DNA of 64,000 nucleotides from Acidovorax sp. Leaf191 (GCF_001424425.1 NZ_LMPT01000018.1:372001-436000), one strand, 5' to 3'. Shown: positions 15,445 through 23,684, counted from the stretch's first letter. A program made the numbers and translations. Notes: a model not told the origin generated them from the sequence alone.

Positions 15445-16458
15445 ATGACCCGTTCCATCCACACCACCCGCCGCTTAGCGCTGTCGGCCGCTGCCTGCGC
15501 GGGCATTGCCGCCATCGCCGGTGCTGGCCTGCTGTGCAGCAGCGCAGCAATGGCCCAGGCCTACCCCACCAAGCCCGTCACCATCGTCGTGCCCTTTGCC
15601 GCGGGCGGCACCACCGATATCCTGGCCCGCATCATCGGCCAGGCGCTGACCACCGAACTCGGCCAATCGGTCATCGTGGACAACCGTGCCGGCGCGGGCG
15701 GCAACATCGGTGGCGCGCTGGCGGCCAAGGCCCCGGCTGATGGCTACACGCTCTTCATGGGCACCGTGGGCACGCACGCCATCAATGCCAGCCTGTACAA
15801 GAAGATGCCGTTCGACCCCATCAAGGACTTCGCGCCGCTCACGCGCGTGGCCAATGTGCCCAACCTGCTGGTGGCCAACCCGGCACAGCCCTACAAGAGC
15901 GTGAAGGAGCTGATCGCCTACGCCAAGGCCAACCCCGGCAAGGTGAACTTCGGCTCGTCGGGCAACGGCAGCTCCATCCATCTGTCGGGCGAGCTGTTCA
16001 AGAGCCTGGCCAAGGTGGACATGGTGCACGTGCCCTACAAGGGCAGCGCACCGGCCGTCACCGACCTGCTGGGCAACCAGATCGGCATCATGTTCGACAA
16101 CATGCCGTCTGCCATCCAGCATGTGCGCAGCGGCAAGCTCGTGCCCATTGCCGTGACCACCGCCAAGCGCTCGCCCGAGCTGCCCAACGTGCCCACCATC
16201 GCCGAAGCCGGCGTGCCGGGCTACGAGGCCACGTCCTGGTTCGGCATGTTCGCGCCCACCGGCACGCCCGCACCGGTGCTGGCCAAGCTGAACACCGCGC
16301 TGGTCAAGGTGCTGAACCAGGCCGAGGTGAAGAAGAAGATCAACGAACAAGGCGCCGAGACGTACAGCGAGACGCCCGAGCAGTTCGCCGCCTTCATCCA
16401 GGCCGAGTCCGTGAAGTGGGGCAAGGTGGTCAAGGAGTCGGGCGCCAGCTTGGACTGA
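15445..16458 (+). CDS. Bug-family (tripartite tricarboxylate) periplasmic substrate-binding protein
   Basis: A 337-residue exported receptor with a long signal peptide ending in SSAAMAQA. Mature sequence opens YPTKPVTIVVPFAAGGTTDILARI, the Bug-family signature, and contains IVDNRAGAGGNIGGALAAKAP. It has AAGGAG upstream of ATG 15445. Bug receptors bind carboxylates or aromatic acids. No TctA/TctB-type permease lies nearby, which is usual for orphan Bug proteins in this family. Downstream of the pca operon and SDR, it may capture an aromatic acid; this is inferred from position only. Confidence 0.9.
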   Translation: MTRSIHTTRRLALSAAACAGIAAIAGAGLLCSSAAMAQAYPTKPVTIVVPFAAGGTTDILARIIGQALTTELGQSVIVDNRAGAGGNIGGALAAKAPADGYTLFMGTVGTHAINASLYKKMPFDPIKDFAPLTRVANVPNLLVANPAQPYKSVKELIAYAKANPGKVNFGSSGNGSSIHLSGELFKSLAKVDMVHVPYKGSAPAVTDLLGNQIGIMFDNMPSAIQHVRSGKLVPIAVTTAKRSPELPNVPTIAEAGVPGYEATSWFGMFAPTGTPAPVLAKLNTALVKVLNQAEVKKKINEQGAETYSETPEQFAAFIQAESVKWGKVVKESGASLD

Positions 16459-16485
16459 GCTGCGCCTTCGGTCATTGCAGCTACT

Positions 16486-16533
16486 AAAATGATAGCTGCT
16501 GACGCTTGATAGACAAGCGGCAGCAGCTATTTT
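16486..16533. repeat. Dispersed palindrome, copy A
   Basis: An inverted repeat with 17-bp arms (left ATAGCTGCTGACGCTTG, right CAAGCGGCAGCAGCTAT; one mismatch) and a 5-base loop, flanked by A-rich and T-rich tracts. It sits between the convergent Bug and SDR genes, where it could also act as a bidirectional terminator. Six further copies occur in the window. Confidence 0.85.
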
Positions 16534-16572
16534 CTTTTCATTCCCAGCTGGGTGGGGTGCAGGTGGCCGTGA

Positions 16573-17175
16573 TCACTGCACGCGGTACACGCGCCCCGTC
16601 TGCGCGCCTTCCACGCTGCGCTGGTAGCCGCGTGCGGCGCGCTCGGCAGGCACGGTGTCGAAGCCTGGGAAGAACGGCCCGTACACGCCCACCGATTCGG
16701 TGAGGATGGTGGGGCTCACGGCGTTGATGCGCAGGCCGCGCGGCAGCTCGATGGCGGCGGCGGCCACGAAGCCCTCGATGGCAGCGTTCACCGCCGTGGC
16801 GCTGGCGCCGTTGCGGATGGGCTCGATCGACAGGATGCCCGCGGTCAGCGTGATGGAGCCGCCATCGGTCAGGTACTTCTGGCCGATCAAAGCCAATTGC
16901 ACCTGGCCCAGGAGCTTATCTTGCAGCCCCAGGTTGAACTGCTCGGGCGTCATGTCGGCCAGCGGGCCGAAGTGCAGGTTGCCGGCGGTGCTGACGATGG
17001 CATCGACCGTGCCCACCGCCTCGAACAGTTGTGCGACCGCACCCGGCTGAGCAAAGTCCACGCGGTGCGTGCCGCTGCTGCGGCCCACGGTGATCACCTC
17101 GTGGCGTGCGCCCAGGTTGGCCATCACGGCCTGGCCGATGGTGCCGCTCGCGCCGATGAGAAGAATCTTGGACAT
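16573..17175 (-). CDS. Short-chain dehydrogenase/reductase
   Basis: A 200-residue short SDR. The NAD(P) motif is GASGTIGQAV (residues 8-17) and a partial NNAG equivalent reads VSTAGNLHFG. The segment SITLTAGILS followed by NGASATAVNAAIEGFVAAA stands where the usual Ser...YxxxK active site would be; there is no Tyr-x-x-x-Lys, so it belongs to the small atypical SDR group whose activity is uncertain. It is divergent from the LysR gene at 17304, which probably regulates it. Confidence 0.85.
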   Translation of the reverse strand: MSKILLIGASGTIGQAVMANLGARHEVITVGRSSGTHRVDFAQPGAVAQLFEAVGTVDAIVSTAGNLHFGPLADMTPEQFNLGLQDKLLGQVQLALIGQKYLTDGGSITLTAGILSIEPIRNGASATAVNAAIEGFVAAAAIELPRGLRINAVSPTILTESVGVYGPFFPGFDTVPAERAARGYQRSVEGAQTGRVYRVQ

Positions 17176-17227
17176 GGTGTTTTCCTTGAAGGTTGAAAAA
17201 GAACGGGGGGAGTAACAGACAGGCCCT

Positions 17228-17243
17228 GATTCTTTTGTGAATC
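17228..17243. promoter_or_regulatory. Candidate LysR-type operator in the SDR/LysR divergent promoter
   Basis: An inverted repeat GATTC-N6-GAATC in the 128-bp gap between the divergent genes. It contains the T-N11-A pattern expected for LysR regulators and lies about 60-75 bp from the LysR start. Confidence 0.45.
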
Positions 17244-17303
17244 AAACAATGCATAAAGTACATTGAAGTTCTTCTTGTGCTAACCATTGATTAGGAATCT
17301 GCC

Positions 17304-18191
17304 ATGGACAAACTGCGCAACATGGAAGTCATGGTGGCCGTGGTCGAAGCCGGCAGCTTTGCCGCCGCCGCGCGCCAGCTGCAGGTGTCGGCGGTGATGG
17401 TGGGCAAACACATCCAGCAGCTCGAAGCCCACCTGGGCGCGCGCCTGTTCCAGCGCAGCACGCGCCAGAACAGCCTGACCGAGGTGGGCGCCGCGTTCTA
17501 TGAAGACAGCAGGCGCGTGCTGGAGCAAGTGCGCTGGGCCGAGTCCGCCGTGGAGCGCAGCCGCGCCGTGCCCCAGGGCCTGCTGCGGGTCAGCGCGCCC
17601 TTCACCCTGGGCACCCACGTCATTGCGCCGCTGGTGGCCGACTTTCTGCGGGTGCACGACCAGGTGCGCGTGGACCTGCAGCTCACCGACAGCGTGGTGG
17701 ACTTGGCGGGCGAGGGCTTTGACGTGGCGGTGCGCATCGGCCGGGTGGTGGATGAAGGCCTGGTGGCCCGCCCGCTGCGCCCCTACCGCATGGTGATCGC
17801 CGCCGCACCCGCCTACCTGCAGCGCCACGGCACGCCCGGGCGCGCGGCCGACCTGGACCGCCACCAGTGCCTGAGCCATTCGGCATGGCAGCGCCGCGTG
17901 GAGTGGACGCTGCGCGATGGCGACACGGATTTCTTCTGGCCCGAGAACGCCCGCCTGACCTGCAACCAGGGCGAAGGCCTGCGCCAGGCCGCGTTGCGCG
18001 GCCTGGGCCTGATCATGCAGCCCGAGGTATTACTGGCCGACGACCTGGCCCGCGGCGCGCTGGTGCCGGTGATGCAGCACTGCCTGCCCGCGGCGCGTGC
18101 CGTGCAACTGGTCTATGCGCCGGACCGGCGGCAGCTGCCCAAGCTGGCGCGGTTTGTGGAGCATGTGGTGGCGGTGATGGGCGTGGCTTGA
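17304..18191 (+). CDS. LysR-family transcriptional regulator
   Basis: A 295-residue LysR regulator with an N-terminal winged helix (residues 3-62; FAAAARQLQVSAVMVGKHIQQLEAHLG) and a C-terminal effector domain containing RVSAPFTLGTHVIAPLVADF and FDVAVRIGRVVDEGLVARPL. The sequence is of the DsdC/YhjC-like branch common in Burkholderiales. It is divergent from an SDR gene and probably controls it and itself. The inducer is unknown. Confidence 0.92.
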   Translation: MDKLRNMEVMVAVVEAGSFAAAARQLQVSAVMVGKHIQQLEAHLGARLFQRSTRQNSLTEVGAAFYEDSRRVLEQVRWAESAVERSRAVPQGLLRVSAPFTLGTHVIAPLVADFLRVHDQVRVDLQLTDSVVDLAGEGFDVAVRIGRVVDEGLVARPLRPYRMVIAAAPAYLQRHGTPGRAADLDRHQCLSHSAWQRRVEWTLRDGDTDFFWPENARLTCNQGEGLRQAALRGLGLIMQPEVLLADDLARGALVPVMQHCLPAARAVQLVYAPDRRQLPKLARFVEHVVAVMGVA

Positions 18192-18248
18192 TGCGTGGCA
18201 GTGCAAAGCAGCGCAGCGCTGTGCAGCGCAACGTTCTGCGACGGCAGA

Positions 18249-19526
18249 TCAGCAGAAAGCTTCGCGCTGCTGCCTGAGCGCATCGCGGTCGATGCTGGCG
18301 GCGAGCTGCTCCATGTCTGCGGGGCAGACGCCATGCTGCACAAAATGCCGGGGCCACAGCGCTACCACCTGGGCGACGTCCTGGATCAATGCGATGGCCC
18401 GGGCCCGTGTGATGCCGAACTCGTTCAAGTCGGTCAGCGCGTTGTCCAGCGTGGACTGCGCCCCGTGCCGGCCCACCACCATCGCCTGGTAGCCCATGTT
18501 CTGCAGTGTGGGCACCACGTCGAACGCCGGGGCCAGGTCGTAGTAGCCATCAAAGCCCAGGCGCAGGCAGTGGTTGCGTTCGTGGTCGTCCGTGTTGTCC
18601 ATCAGGATGTTGAACACCATGCGCCTGAAAAGCTCTTCGCGCAGGGCCTTGTGGCGGTCCGGGTGGGCCTGGCGCAGCAGTACCGTGGCCAGCGCGCCAT
18701 AGCTCTCGGCCAGGCCCGCCGCCGCCAGCGCGGTCTTGGCAGAAATGCAATGCACGCGCAGGTTCAGTGCCTCGGTCTGCAGACGGTCAAACCGCTGGAT
18801 CGTCAGCGCATGGCGTTTGGATGGGCGCGCCTGGCGCGATGCAATGGGCAGCACACCCGTGGTGGCGACATGGATACCCGCCTGCGCTGCCAGCGTCATG
18901 GTGGCGTGTTCGATGAGGGGCGTGTCCACGGTGTCGTCGAGTTCGCTGAACTTGATCACGCAGGGGCCGTTGTCGGTTTGCAGCAGCGCCTTGGGCCGGG
19001 CCCCGCCCAGCGTCACGCCGGGCTGCACCAGGCGCTGGATTTCGGGGGTGACCGGGGCTTGGGACTGCACGTCTTCCACCGCCCGCACCATGGCGTCCAG
19101 GTCGCGCAGCTGCGGGTACGGCCCGATGCGGCGGGGAACGTAGTGGTCGGCCGATGTCGAGATGCCCAAAGCGCCGAAGCGGTCGTCCCCCGCGAACAGC
19201 AGCATCTCCAGGATCGACAGGCGTGCAGGGCGGTCGATGTGGCGGATGATGCGCTCGCCCCAGCGGTCGGGGCGGGCATCGTCGATGGCGCCGGGCGCAC
19301 TGTCCTTGTGGCCAGCGCTGAACATCTGGCCGGCCAGCAGGGGCAGGTCTTCGCTCAGCGCAAACTGCCACCAGTCTGCGGCGTAGTGGAAGGTGGCGCA
19401 GTTGGGCACCAGTTGCGACAGGCTGACAGCGCCCGCCAGAACAGGGTTGGCAGGGTTGACCAGCGCCCACACGTACAGCGTGTCCTGCGGCTGGTAGGAG
19501 CGCGGGGTGACGTCGGCCATGCTCAC
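18249..19526 (-). CDS. hipA: HipA-like serine/threonine kinase toxin
   Basis: A 425-residue HipA-family kinase, the toxin of a type II toxin-antitoxin pair. It has an N-terminal HipA region with GDDRFGALGIS, a Gly-rich ATP loop GVTLGGARPKALL, the ATP-binding Lys in CVIKFSELDD, the catalytic segment NILMDNTDDHERNH, and the metal-binding YDLAPAFDVVPT. All residues needed for activity appear present. E. coli HipA phosphorylates GltX; the target here is unknown. The start is GTG at 19526 (overlapping the hipB stop as GTGA, with AAGGTG upstream) or ATG at 19520. Confidence 0.9.
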   Translation of the reverse strand: MSMADVTPRSYQPQDTLYVWALVNPANPVLAGAVSLSQLVPNCATFHYAADWWQFALSEDLPLLAGQMFSAGHKDSAPGAIDDARPDRWGERIIRHIDRPARLSILEMLLFAGDDRFGALGISTSADHYVPRRIGPYPQLRDLDAMVRAVEDVQSQAPVTPEIQRLVQPGVTLGGARPKALLQTDNGPCVIKFSELDDTVDTPLIEHATMTLAAQAGIHVATTGVLPIASRQARPSKRHALTIQRFDRLQTEALNLRVHCISAKTALAAAGLAESYGALATVLLRQAHPDRHKALREELFRRMVFNILMDNTDDHERNHCLRLGFDGYYDLAPAFDVVPTLQNMGYQAMVVGRHGAQSTLDNALTDLNEFGITRARAIALIQDVAQVVALWPRHFVQHGVCPADMEQLAASIDRDALRQQREAFC

Positions 19527-20119
19527 GGCCGCACCTTGTTGTGGCCGGCGATGAGGGCCGCCAAACCCGCTGCGGTGCTGTTGGTCTTGTGATCGGACAT
19601 GCCCAGCCCAGCGGCTACCTGCGTGGCCCGCTGCACGTTGTCATCCTGTGGTGGGCCCCAGGGACTTGTCGTTGCTTCCCGCGCAACGTGAGAAGCCCGA
19701 GGTTCGGCTTGGGCCGTTTTTCCCTTTGCGGGTTTCGGCTCCGAATACCCCATCTGGCCTTGCCGCACATCAGTGGAGGACGCCTCTTGCACCGCAGCCC
19801 TGGTGGCTTGGGGCCGGCTGCGGGTCCGGGCCACTTCCCGCTCCAGCGAGGCCATGTCGTTTTGCGGCGCAACCAGGTCAGCCAGGCCCAGGGCCGGGTT
19901 GATGATCCACATGCACATGACGTAGGACGCCATCGCGACGGATGGGTCGCCCCGTTCGATGCGCGCCATGGTGGGTTGCGACACCCCCAGCCGCTGCGCC
20001 CACTGCGCCTGCGTTTCCTTGCGGCGCTTGCGCGCGATCACGATATTCTGCGCCAGCCATTCGATCTGCTGCAGCACAGCCTGGGGGTGGTCAGTGGGCC
20101 TGGTGTTTTGAACGGGCAT
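19523..20119 (-). CDS. hipB: HipB-like antitoxin with long C-terminal extension
   Basis: A 198-residue protein. Residues about 17-75 form an XRE helix-turn-helix (IVIARKRRKETQAQWAQRLGVSQPTMARIERGD), the DNA-binding core of HipB antitoxins. Classical HipB is about 90 residues; here some 110 further residues, polar and apparently disordered (Lys/Ala/Pro/Gln-rich), end in TAAGLAALIAGHNKVRP. The stop overlaps the hipA start by four bases, so stoichiometry is translationally coupled. The ATG at 20119 lies inside the first of four operator-like sites, consistent with tight autorepression. Confidence 0.85.
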   Translation of the reverse strand: MPVQNTRPTDHPQAVLQQIEWLAQNIVIARKRRKETQAQWAQRLGVSQPTMARIERGDPSVAMASYVMCMWIINPALGLADLVAPQNDMASLEREVARTRSRPQATRAAVQEASSTDVRQGQMGYSEPKPAKGKTAQAEPRASHVAREATTSPWGPPQDDNVQRATQVAAGLGMSDHKTNSTAAGLAALIAGHNKVRP

Positions 20120-20240
20120 TCATAGATGTTAGTGCGAATTGAATTTTCTGACATCTATGAATTTCACTGTATTGTTGTGAAAACCCTATTTTCATTCATA
20201 GATGAATGAAAATCGACAAAATCATGTATCTATGAATGAA
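20117..20240. promoter_or_regulatory. hipBA operator array: four CATAGATG / CATCTATG sites
   Basis: The AT-rich hipBA promoter carries four copies of one motif: CATTCATAGATG at 20117-20128, CATCTATGAAT at 20152-20162, a perfect 11-bp-arm palindrome at 20189-20212 (arm TTTTCATTCAT, centre AG), and TCTATGAATGAA at 20229-20240. These are probable binding sites for the HipB protein or HipBA complex. The first overlaps the hipB start codon. Confidence 0.75.
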
Positions 20241-20266
20241 TCTGTCGAAGAGGTGATGTGGAAATA

Positions 20267-20392
20267 GGCTTCCGGCTTCCGGCTTCCGGCTTCCGGCTTC
20301 CGGCTTCCGGCTTCCGGCTTCCGGCTTCCGGCTTCCCGCTTCCCGCTTCCCGCTTCCCGCTTCCCGCTTCCCGCTTCCCGCTTCCTGCTTCC
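20267..20392. repeat. Heptamer tandem repeat, 18 units of NGCTTCC
   Basis: Ten GGCTTCC units (20267-20336), then seven CGCTTCC (20337-20385), then one TGCTTCC (20386-20392), with no interruption. The tract lies between the thioesterase stop (20410) and the hipBA operators, so it is non-coding for both. Unit homogenisation into blocks suggests recent slippage or conversion. Confidence 0.95.
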
Positions 20393-20409
20393 TGCACGCC
20401 CACAGCCAC

Positions 20410-20877
20410 TCATTCCGCCGCGTCGTGTGCCGCGGCCGGCCCGATCTTGAACACCCCGCTCACCCGCGCGCAAGGAACGCCATCGGCCGTGACCAGCCCC
20501 TGCGCAAACACCAGCGAGCGCGTGATGCGCAGCGGATCGGCCTCGCCTTCCACCCACGCGCCCAGCGGGGCAGGGGCGAGGTAGTCGATCTGCAGGCTGA
20601 TGGTCGGTAAAAAACGGTCGGCCACCTCGGTGCTCTTGCGGTGCACGGACAGCGGCAGCAGCATGTCGCAAAAGCTGGCCATCATGCCGCCGTGCAGGTT
20701 GTTCATGGGGTTGACGTGGCGGCGCTCCACCCGAAAGCCGAACCGCACCATGTCGCCCTCGTGCCGCACATACAGCGGGCCGTTGTGCTCAATGAACGGC
20801 CCACCGGAGGCCAGCGCCACGAAACCATCGGGGATCTGCGGCGACGGGGCGTGCGCTGAGGAGGGGTTGGACGTCAC
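20410..20877 (-). CDS. PaaI-like hotdog-fold thioesterase
   Basis: A 155-residue hotdog-fold acyl-CoA thioesterase. It contains VNPMNNLHGGMMASFCDMLL, the conserved HGG segment of the 4HBT/PaaI family, and a C-terminal SLVFAQGLVTADGVPCARVSGVFKIG strand pattern. The starting GTG at 20877 overlaps the stop of the transglutaminase-like gene (GTGA), so the pair is coupled. Its substrate is unknown. Confidence 0.87.
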   Translation of the reverse strand: MTSNPSSAHAPSPQIPDGFVALASGGPFIEHNGPLYVRHEGDMVRFGFRVERRHVNPMNNLHGGMMASFCDMLLPLSVHRKSTEVADRFLPTISLQIDYLAPAPLGAWVEGEADPLRITRSLVFAQGLVTADGVPCARVSGVFKIGPAAAHDAAE

Positions 20878-21584
20878 CGCGCGGCCTCCTGCTCCACATC
20901 GTCGGCAAAGCTGGCGCCGTGCAGCACGCTGGTGGTGCTGCTGCTAGCACCACTGCCGCTGTCGAGCCAGCCGCCGTACACCGCCTGAAAATCCGCCACG
21001 ATCTGCGCGAGCGGCATGTCGTCAAACGCGCCGCGCTGGTGCACGTACTCCATGTGGCGTGCGCCGGATTTGTCGAACGGGTGGTAGATCGAATCGTTCT
21101 CGCCATCGAACGTGAGCGGCAGCAGCCCGAAGCGGTCGCACAGCTCGATGTTGAAGGCCGGCGTGGCCTTGCGCCATTGGCCATCGAGCCAGATGTCCGT
21201 GTAGCCGTGCCAGATGAAGAGGTCGGTCTTCATGGTCTCGCGCATGCGCTCGGTGGAGAGGTGATTGCGCACGTCGGCAAAGCCCATGCGCGCGGGGATG
21301 CCCGCTGCGCGGCACGCGGCGGTGAGCAGCGCGGCCTTGGGCACGCACCAGCCGTGGCCGTGGGCCAGCACGCTGCTGGCTGCCATGCCCTCGGGCGACA
21401 GGTCGATGCGGTAGGGGTCGTAGCGGAAGCCGTCGCGCACGGCCAGGTACAGGGCGACGGAACGCTCACGGTCGGTGGCGCCGCGTGCATGCTCGGCCGC
21501 GAAGGCCTGCACGGCCGGGGCGTCGCTGTCGATGAGCGCTGTGGCGCGCAGGTGGGCGGGGGTGGGGTGGTCGGGGGTCGTCAT
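20874..21584 (-). CDS. Transglutaminase-like cysteine peptidase/acyltransferase
   Basis: A 236-residue transglutaminase-fold protein. The catalytic Cys is in HGHGWCVPKAALL (about residue 80), the His in LFIWHGYTDIWLDGQW and an Asp follows shortly after in the same strand, giving the Cys-His-Asp triad. Such bacterial proteins are cytoplasmic with unknown substrates. The start ATG at 21584 is followed by the TTPDHPTPAHLRATALID segment. It is translationally coupled to the thioesterase, suggesting a shared, uncharacterised pathway. Confidence 0.85.
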   Translation of the reverse strand: MTTPDHPTPAHLRATALIDSDAPAVQAFAAEHARGATDRERSVALYLAVRDGFRYDPYRIDLSPEGMAASSVLAHGHGWCVPKAALLTAACRAAGIPARMGFADVRNHLSTERMRETMKTDLFIWHGYTDIWLDGQWRKATPAFNIELCDRFGLLPLTFDGENDSIYHPFDKSGARHMEYVHQRGAFDDMPLAQIVADFQAVYGGWLDSGSGASSSTTSVLHGASFADDVEQEAAR

Positions 21585-21705
21585 GGTTCGATGGCTCCTC
21601 GTGGCCCAGTGTGCAGGTAGCGGCGGTGCTCAGCTGTCACGGGGGCGGCAGGCCAGTGTGCCGCATCGCATGCCGCGGAGCGTCCACACAGCGTCTGGCC
21701 GCGCC

Positions 21706-22353
21706 TCACACCCGCCAGGCCGGCAGCTCCCAGTTGCGCCACAGCGCCAGGCCGCGCAGGCCCGCGGTGAGCAGCACGCACGCCACCAGCGGAGCCCAGT
21801 CGGGCGCGTGCAGGTGGCGCAGGGCCACGTCGGCCCAGCCACCGGCAAACGCGCACAGCGCATACGGCCGGTGGTCGCTGAAGGCCTGGGGTACTTCGTT
21901 GCACAGCACGTCGCGCAGCACGCCGCCGAAGGCGCCGGTGATCACGCCCATCATCACGGCGATGATCGGCTCCATGCCGACGGCGGTGGCGATGTCGACA
22001 CCCACCGCTGCGAACAAGCCGAGGCCGATGGCGTCGGGCACGAGCATGGCGCGCTGGGTGGGCTCGAAGTGGCGCTGGCGCATGAACAGCATCGCGCCCA
22101 CGCACAGTGCCAGGATGCCCCAGACAAAACCGGTGTGGCGGATCCAGAAGAAGGGCCGCTGGTCCAGCAGCAGGTCGCGCAGCGTGCCGCCGCCAAAGGC
22201 CGCGACGAAGGCCAGCACGCACACGCCCACGGCGTCGAGCCGCTTGCGCGCGGCAGCGATCACGCCGGAGAGTGCAAACGCGATGGTGGCAGCCACCTCC
22301 AAAAGAAAGCGCAGGGTGTGCACCCAGGGGGCGTCGAGCAGCAACTGGTCCAT
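21706..22353 (-). CDS. TRIC-type cation channel family membrane protein (former UPF0126)
   Basis: A 215-residue membrane protein with about six to seven helices. It shows two copies of the GGG/GGVLRD motif that marks the family: FGGGTLRDLLLDQRPFFWI (about residues 57-75) and FGGVLRDVLCNEVP (about 140-153). Bacterial members form trimeric, K+-permeable channels. The start is the ATG at 22353 (MDQLLLDAPWVHTL); a longer frame exists upstream. It is a single gene with the dispersed palindrome, copy B, in the upstream region. Confidence 0.87.
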   Translation of the reverse strand: MDQLLLDAPWVHTLRFLLEVAATIAFALSGVIAAARKRLDAVGVCVLAFVAAFGGGTLRDLLLDQRPFFWIRHTGFVWGILALCVGAMLFMRQRHFEPTQRAMLVPDAIGLGLFAAVGVDIATAVGMEPIIAVMMGVITGAFGGVLRDVLCNEVPQAFSDHRPYALCAFAGGWADVALRHLHAPDWAPLVACVLLTAGLRGLALWRNWELPAWRV

Positions 22354-22415
22354 GGCCGCGATTGTGCCGTGGCGCCGGGTGGGCACTCAGCATTCAGTGC
22401 GTGGTTGTGATGCTA

Positions 22416-22465
22416 TAAAAATAGTAGCTGCTAGCGCTTATTCAACAAGCGGTAGCGGCATTTTT
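22416..22465. repeat. Dispersed palindrome, copy B
   Basis: Same family as copy A: left arm TAGCTGCTAGCGCTT, right arm AAGCGGTAGCGGCA, A-rich left flank and T-run right flank. It sits between the TRIC gene and the iron-operon gene at 22483, and resembles a terminator for that operon. Confidence 0.8.
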
Positions 22466-22482
22466 GATTGAAGAAAGAAGGC

Positions 22483-22833
22483 TCAGGTCTGGAAGAAGAA
22501 GTGCCACGCCAGCGCCAGCACGCAGCCCACGCCGCCCAGCGCGCCCAGCCGGCGAGCCCACTGCAGGCTGGCAGTGGGCCACTGGTTCATGGCCAGCACC
22601 AGCAGCCAGCCCAGCACCATCCAGGCGGCAACCACCAGGGCGACCCCTGCCGCCAGCCCCGCCGCTGCAGTCGCGGTCAGCACCTGCAGCACGACGGTGG
22701 CCAGTGCCACGGCCCAGGCGCGGCGGGGTGCGGGACTGCCGTCGCCCCACGCGCGGGTGGGCACGCTGCGCGCCCAGCAGGTCAGGGCCATCAGCGAAGC
22801 GACTGCGGCGCACAGGCCGGTGAATTCGTTCAT
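22483..22833 (-). CDS. DUF3325-like membrane protein of an iron-uptake operon
   Basis: A 116-residue protein with three to four predicted helices (LCAAVASLMALTC, ATVVLQVLTATAAAGLAAG, VALVVAAWMVLGWLLVLA and a C-terminal ALGGVGCVLALAWHFFF). Proteins of this plan, sometimes called DUF3325, occur beside PepSY proteins and TonB-dependent siderophore receptors, as here. A role in siderophore-iron release or export is inferred from context. ATG at 22833 overlaps the upstream gene stop by four bases. Confidence 0.65.
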   Translation of the reverse strand: MNEFTGLCAAVASLMALTCWARSVPTRAWGDGSPAPRRAWAVALATVVLQVLTATAAAGLAAGVALVVAAWMVLGWLLVLAMNQWPTASLQWARRLGALGGVGCVLALAWHFFFQT

Positions 22834-23684
22834 GCAGCCTCCGGGGGGTGAGGGTCCGCCGCTGGGGCTGGTGGGTGCGGCGCGTTATTGCCCGTCCGCC
22901 GCCAGCGCAGTGCCCGGTGCGCGCGCAGCAGCAGTGGGGCCCCGGCTGCCACTGCGCACAGTGCACACGCCACAGCCCACTGCACCAGCCCCGCCTTGGC
23001 CGCCAGGCCGCCATAGGCCAGCGCGGCCACCGCCCACAGCAGCACGGTGGTGCGCGGCGCCCAGTGGCGCAGCGTGGCGGCGGGCAGGGCGATGAAGAAG
23101 GCGAGCAGCAGGCCCAGCATGCCGGACGAGCGCGCGGGTTCGGTGGCCACGATGTGGGCCAGGCGGAAAGACTCCACAGCCAGCAGGCCGCTCAGCCAGA
23201 AGGGCAGATGCGCCGGCACCACAAGGCGGCCCCAGCCGCGCGGGTGCCAGCGCGAACGGGGAGCGACCGGGTGCGCTGCCGGGCCCGATGTGGCCACTGT
23301 GGCGTGGCGCGCTGCCTTGCGCCGGTGGGCCTGCACCCGCCGCGGCCCGATGAAGGCGGCGATGCCCGCAAACGCCAGGCCCACGGCGAGCAGGCTGGCG
23401 CACATGCCCACCGCGTGCGCGCTGCCCAGCGCCAGGCCCACGACGCCGGCGATGGCCAGCATGGCACCCGCACCGCCCAGCGCCACGCGCCACAGCGCGA
23501 GCGTGCGCAGCGCCCATGCGGCCATGCCCGACATCAGTAGCCACGCGCCGATGAGCACCCACGTCGCCCATACCGGCCGCTGGGCCAGCGACGGCATGCC
23601 GGAAGGCCCCCATAAATGCACGAACACCGCCACGACGAGCGCGGCGGGCGTGGTGGCGTGCAGGGCCAGGAAGAAGCGTTGCAT
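22830..23684 (-). CDS. Multi-spanning membrane protein of the iron-uptake operon, function unknown
   Basis: A 284-residue protein with about seven hydrophobic segments, one near the start (ALHATTPAALVVAVFVHLWG) and several alanine-rich helices later, interrupted by a basic loop (RRVQAHRRKAARHATVATSG, about residues 113-132). I do not recognise the family. It overlaps the DUF3325-like gene by four bases and follows the PepSY and TonB receptor genes on the same strand, so it probably belongs to the iron operon, perhaps as an inner-membrane permease or accessory. The start is the ATG at 23684. Confidence 0.6.
   Translation of the reverse strand: MQRFFLALHATTPAALVVAVFVHLWGPSGMPSLAQRPVWATWVLIGAWLLMSGMAAWALRTLALWRVALGGAGAMLAIAGVVGLALGSAHAVGMCASLLAVGLAFAGIAAFIGPRRVQAHRRKAARHATVATSGPAAHPVAPRSRWHPRGWGRLVVPAHLPFWLSGLLAVESFRLAHIVATEPARSSGMLGLLLAFFIALPAATLRHWAPRTTVLLWAVAALAYGGLAAKAGLVQWAVACALCAVAAGAPLLLRAHRALRWRRTGNNAPHPPAPAADPHPPEAA

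Noticed and set aside
16088..16273. Small Trp/Arg-rich open frame inside the Bug gene
   Set aside because: Antisense shadow with no ribosome site.
20267..20392. CRISPR-like repeat array
   Set aside because: Units are seven bases with no spacers; there are no cas genes.
20222..20671. An open frame with a GSGKREA / GSRKPEA repeat protein
   Set aside because: It is the translation of the heptamer array read with the thioesterase sequence in another frame; the thioesterase frame is clearly real.
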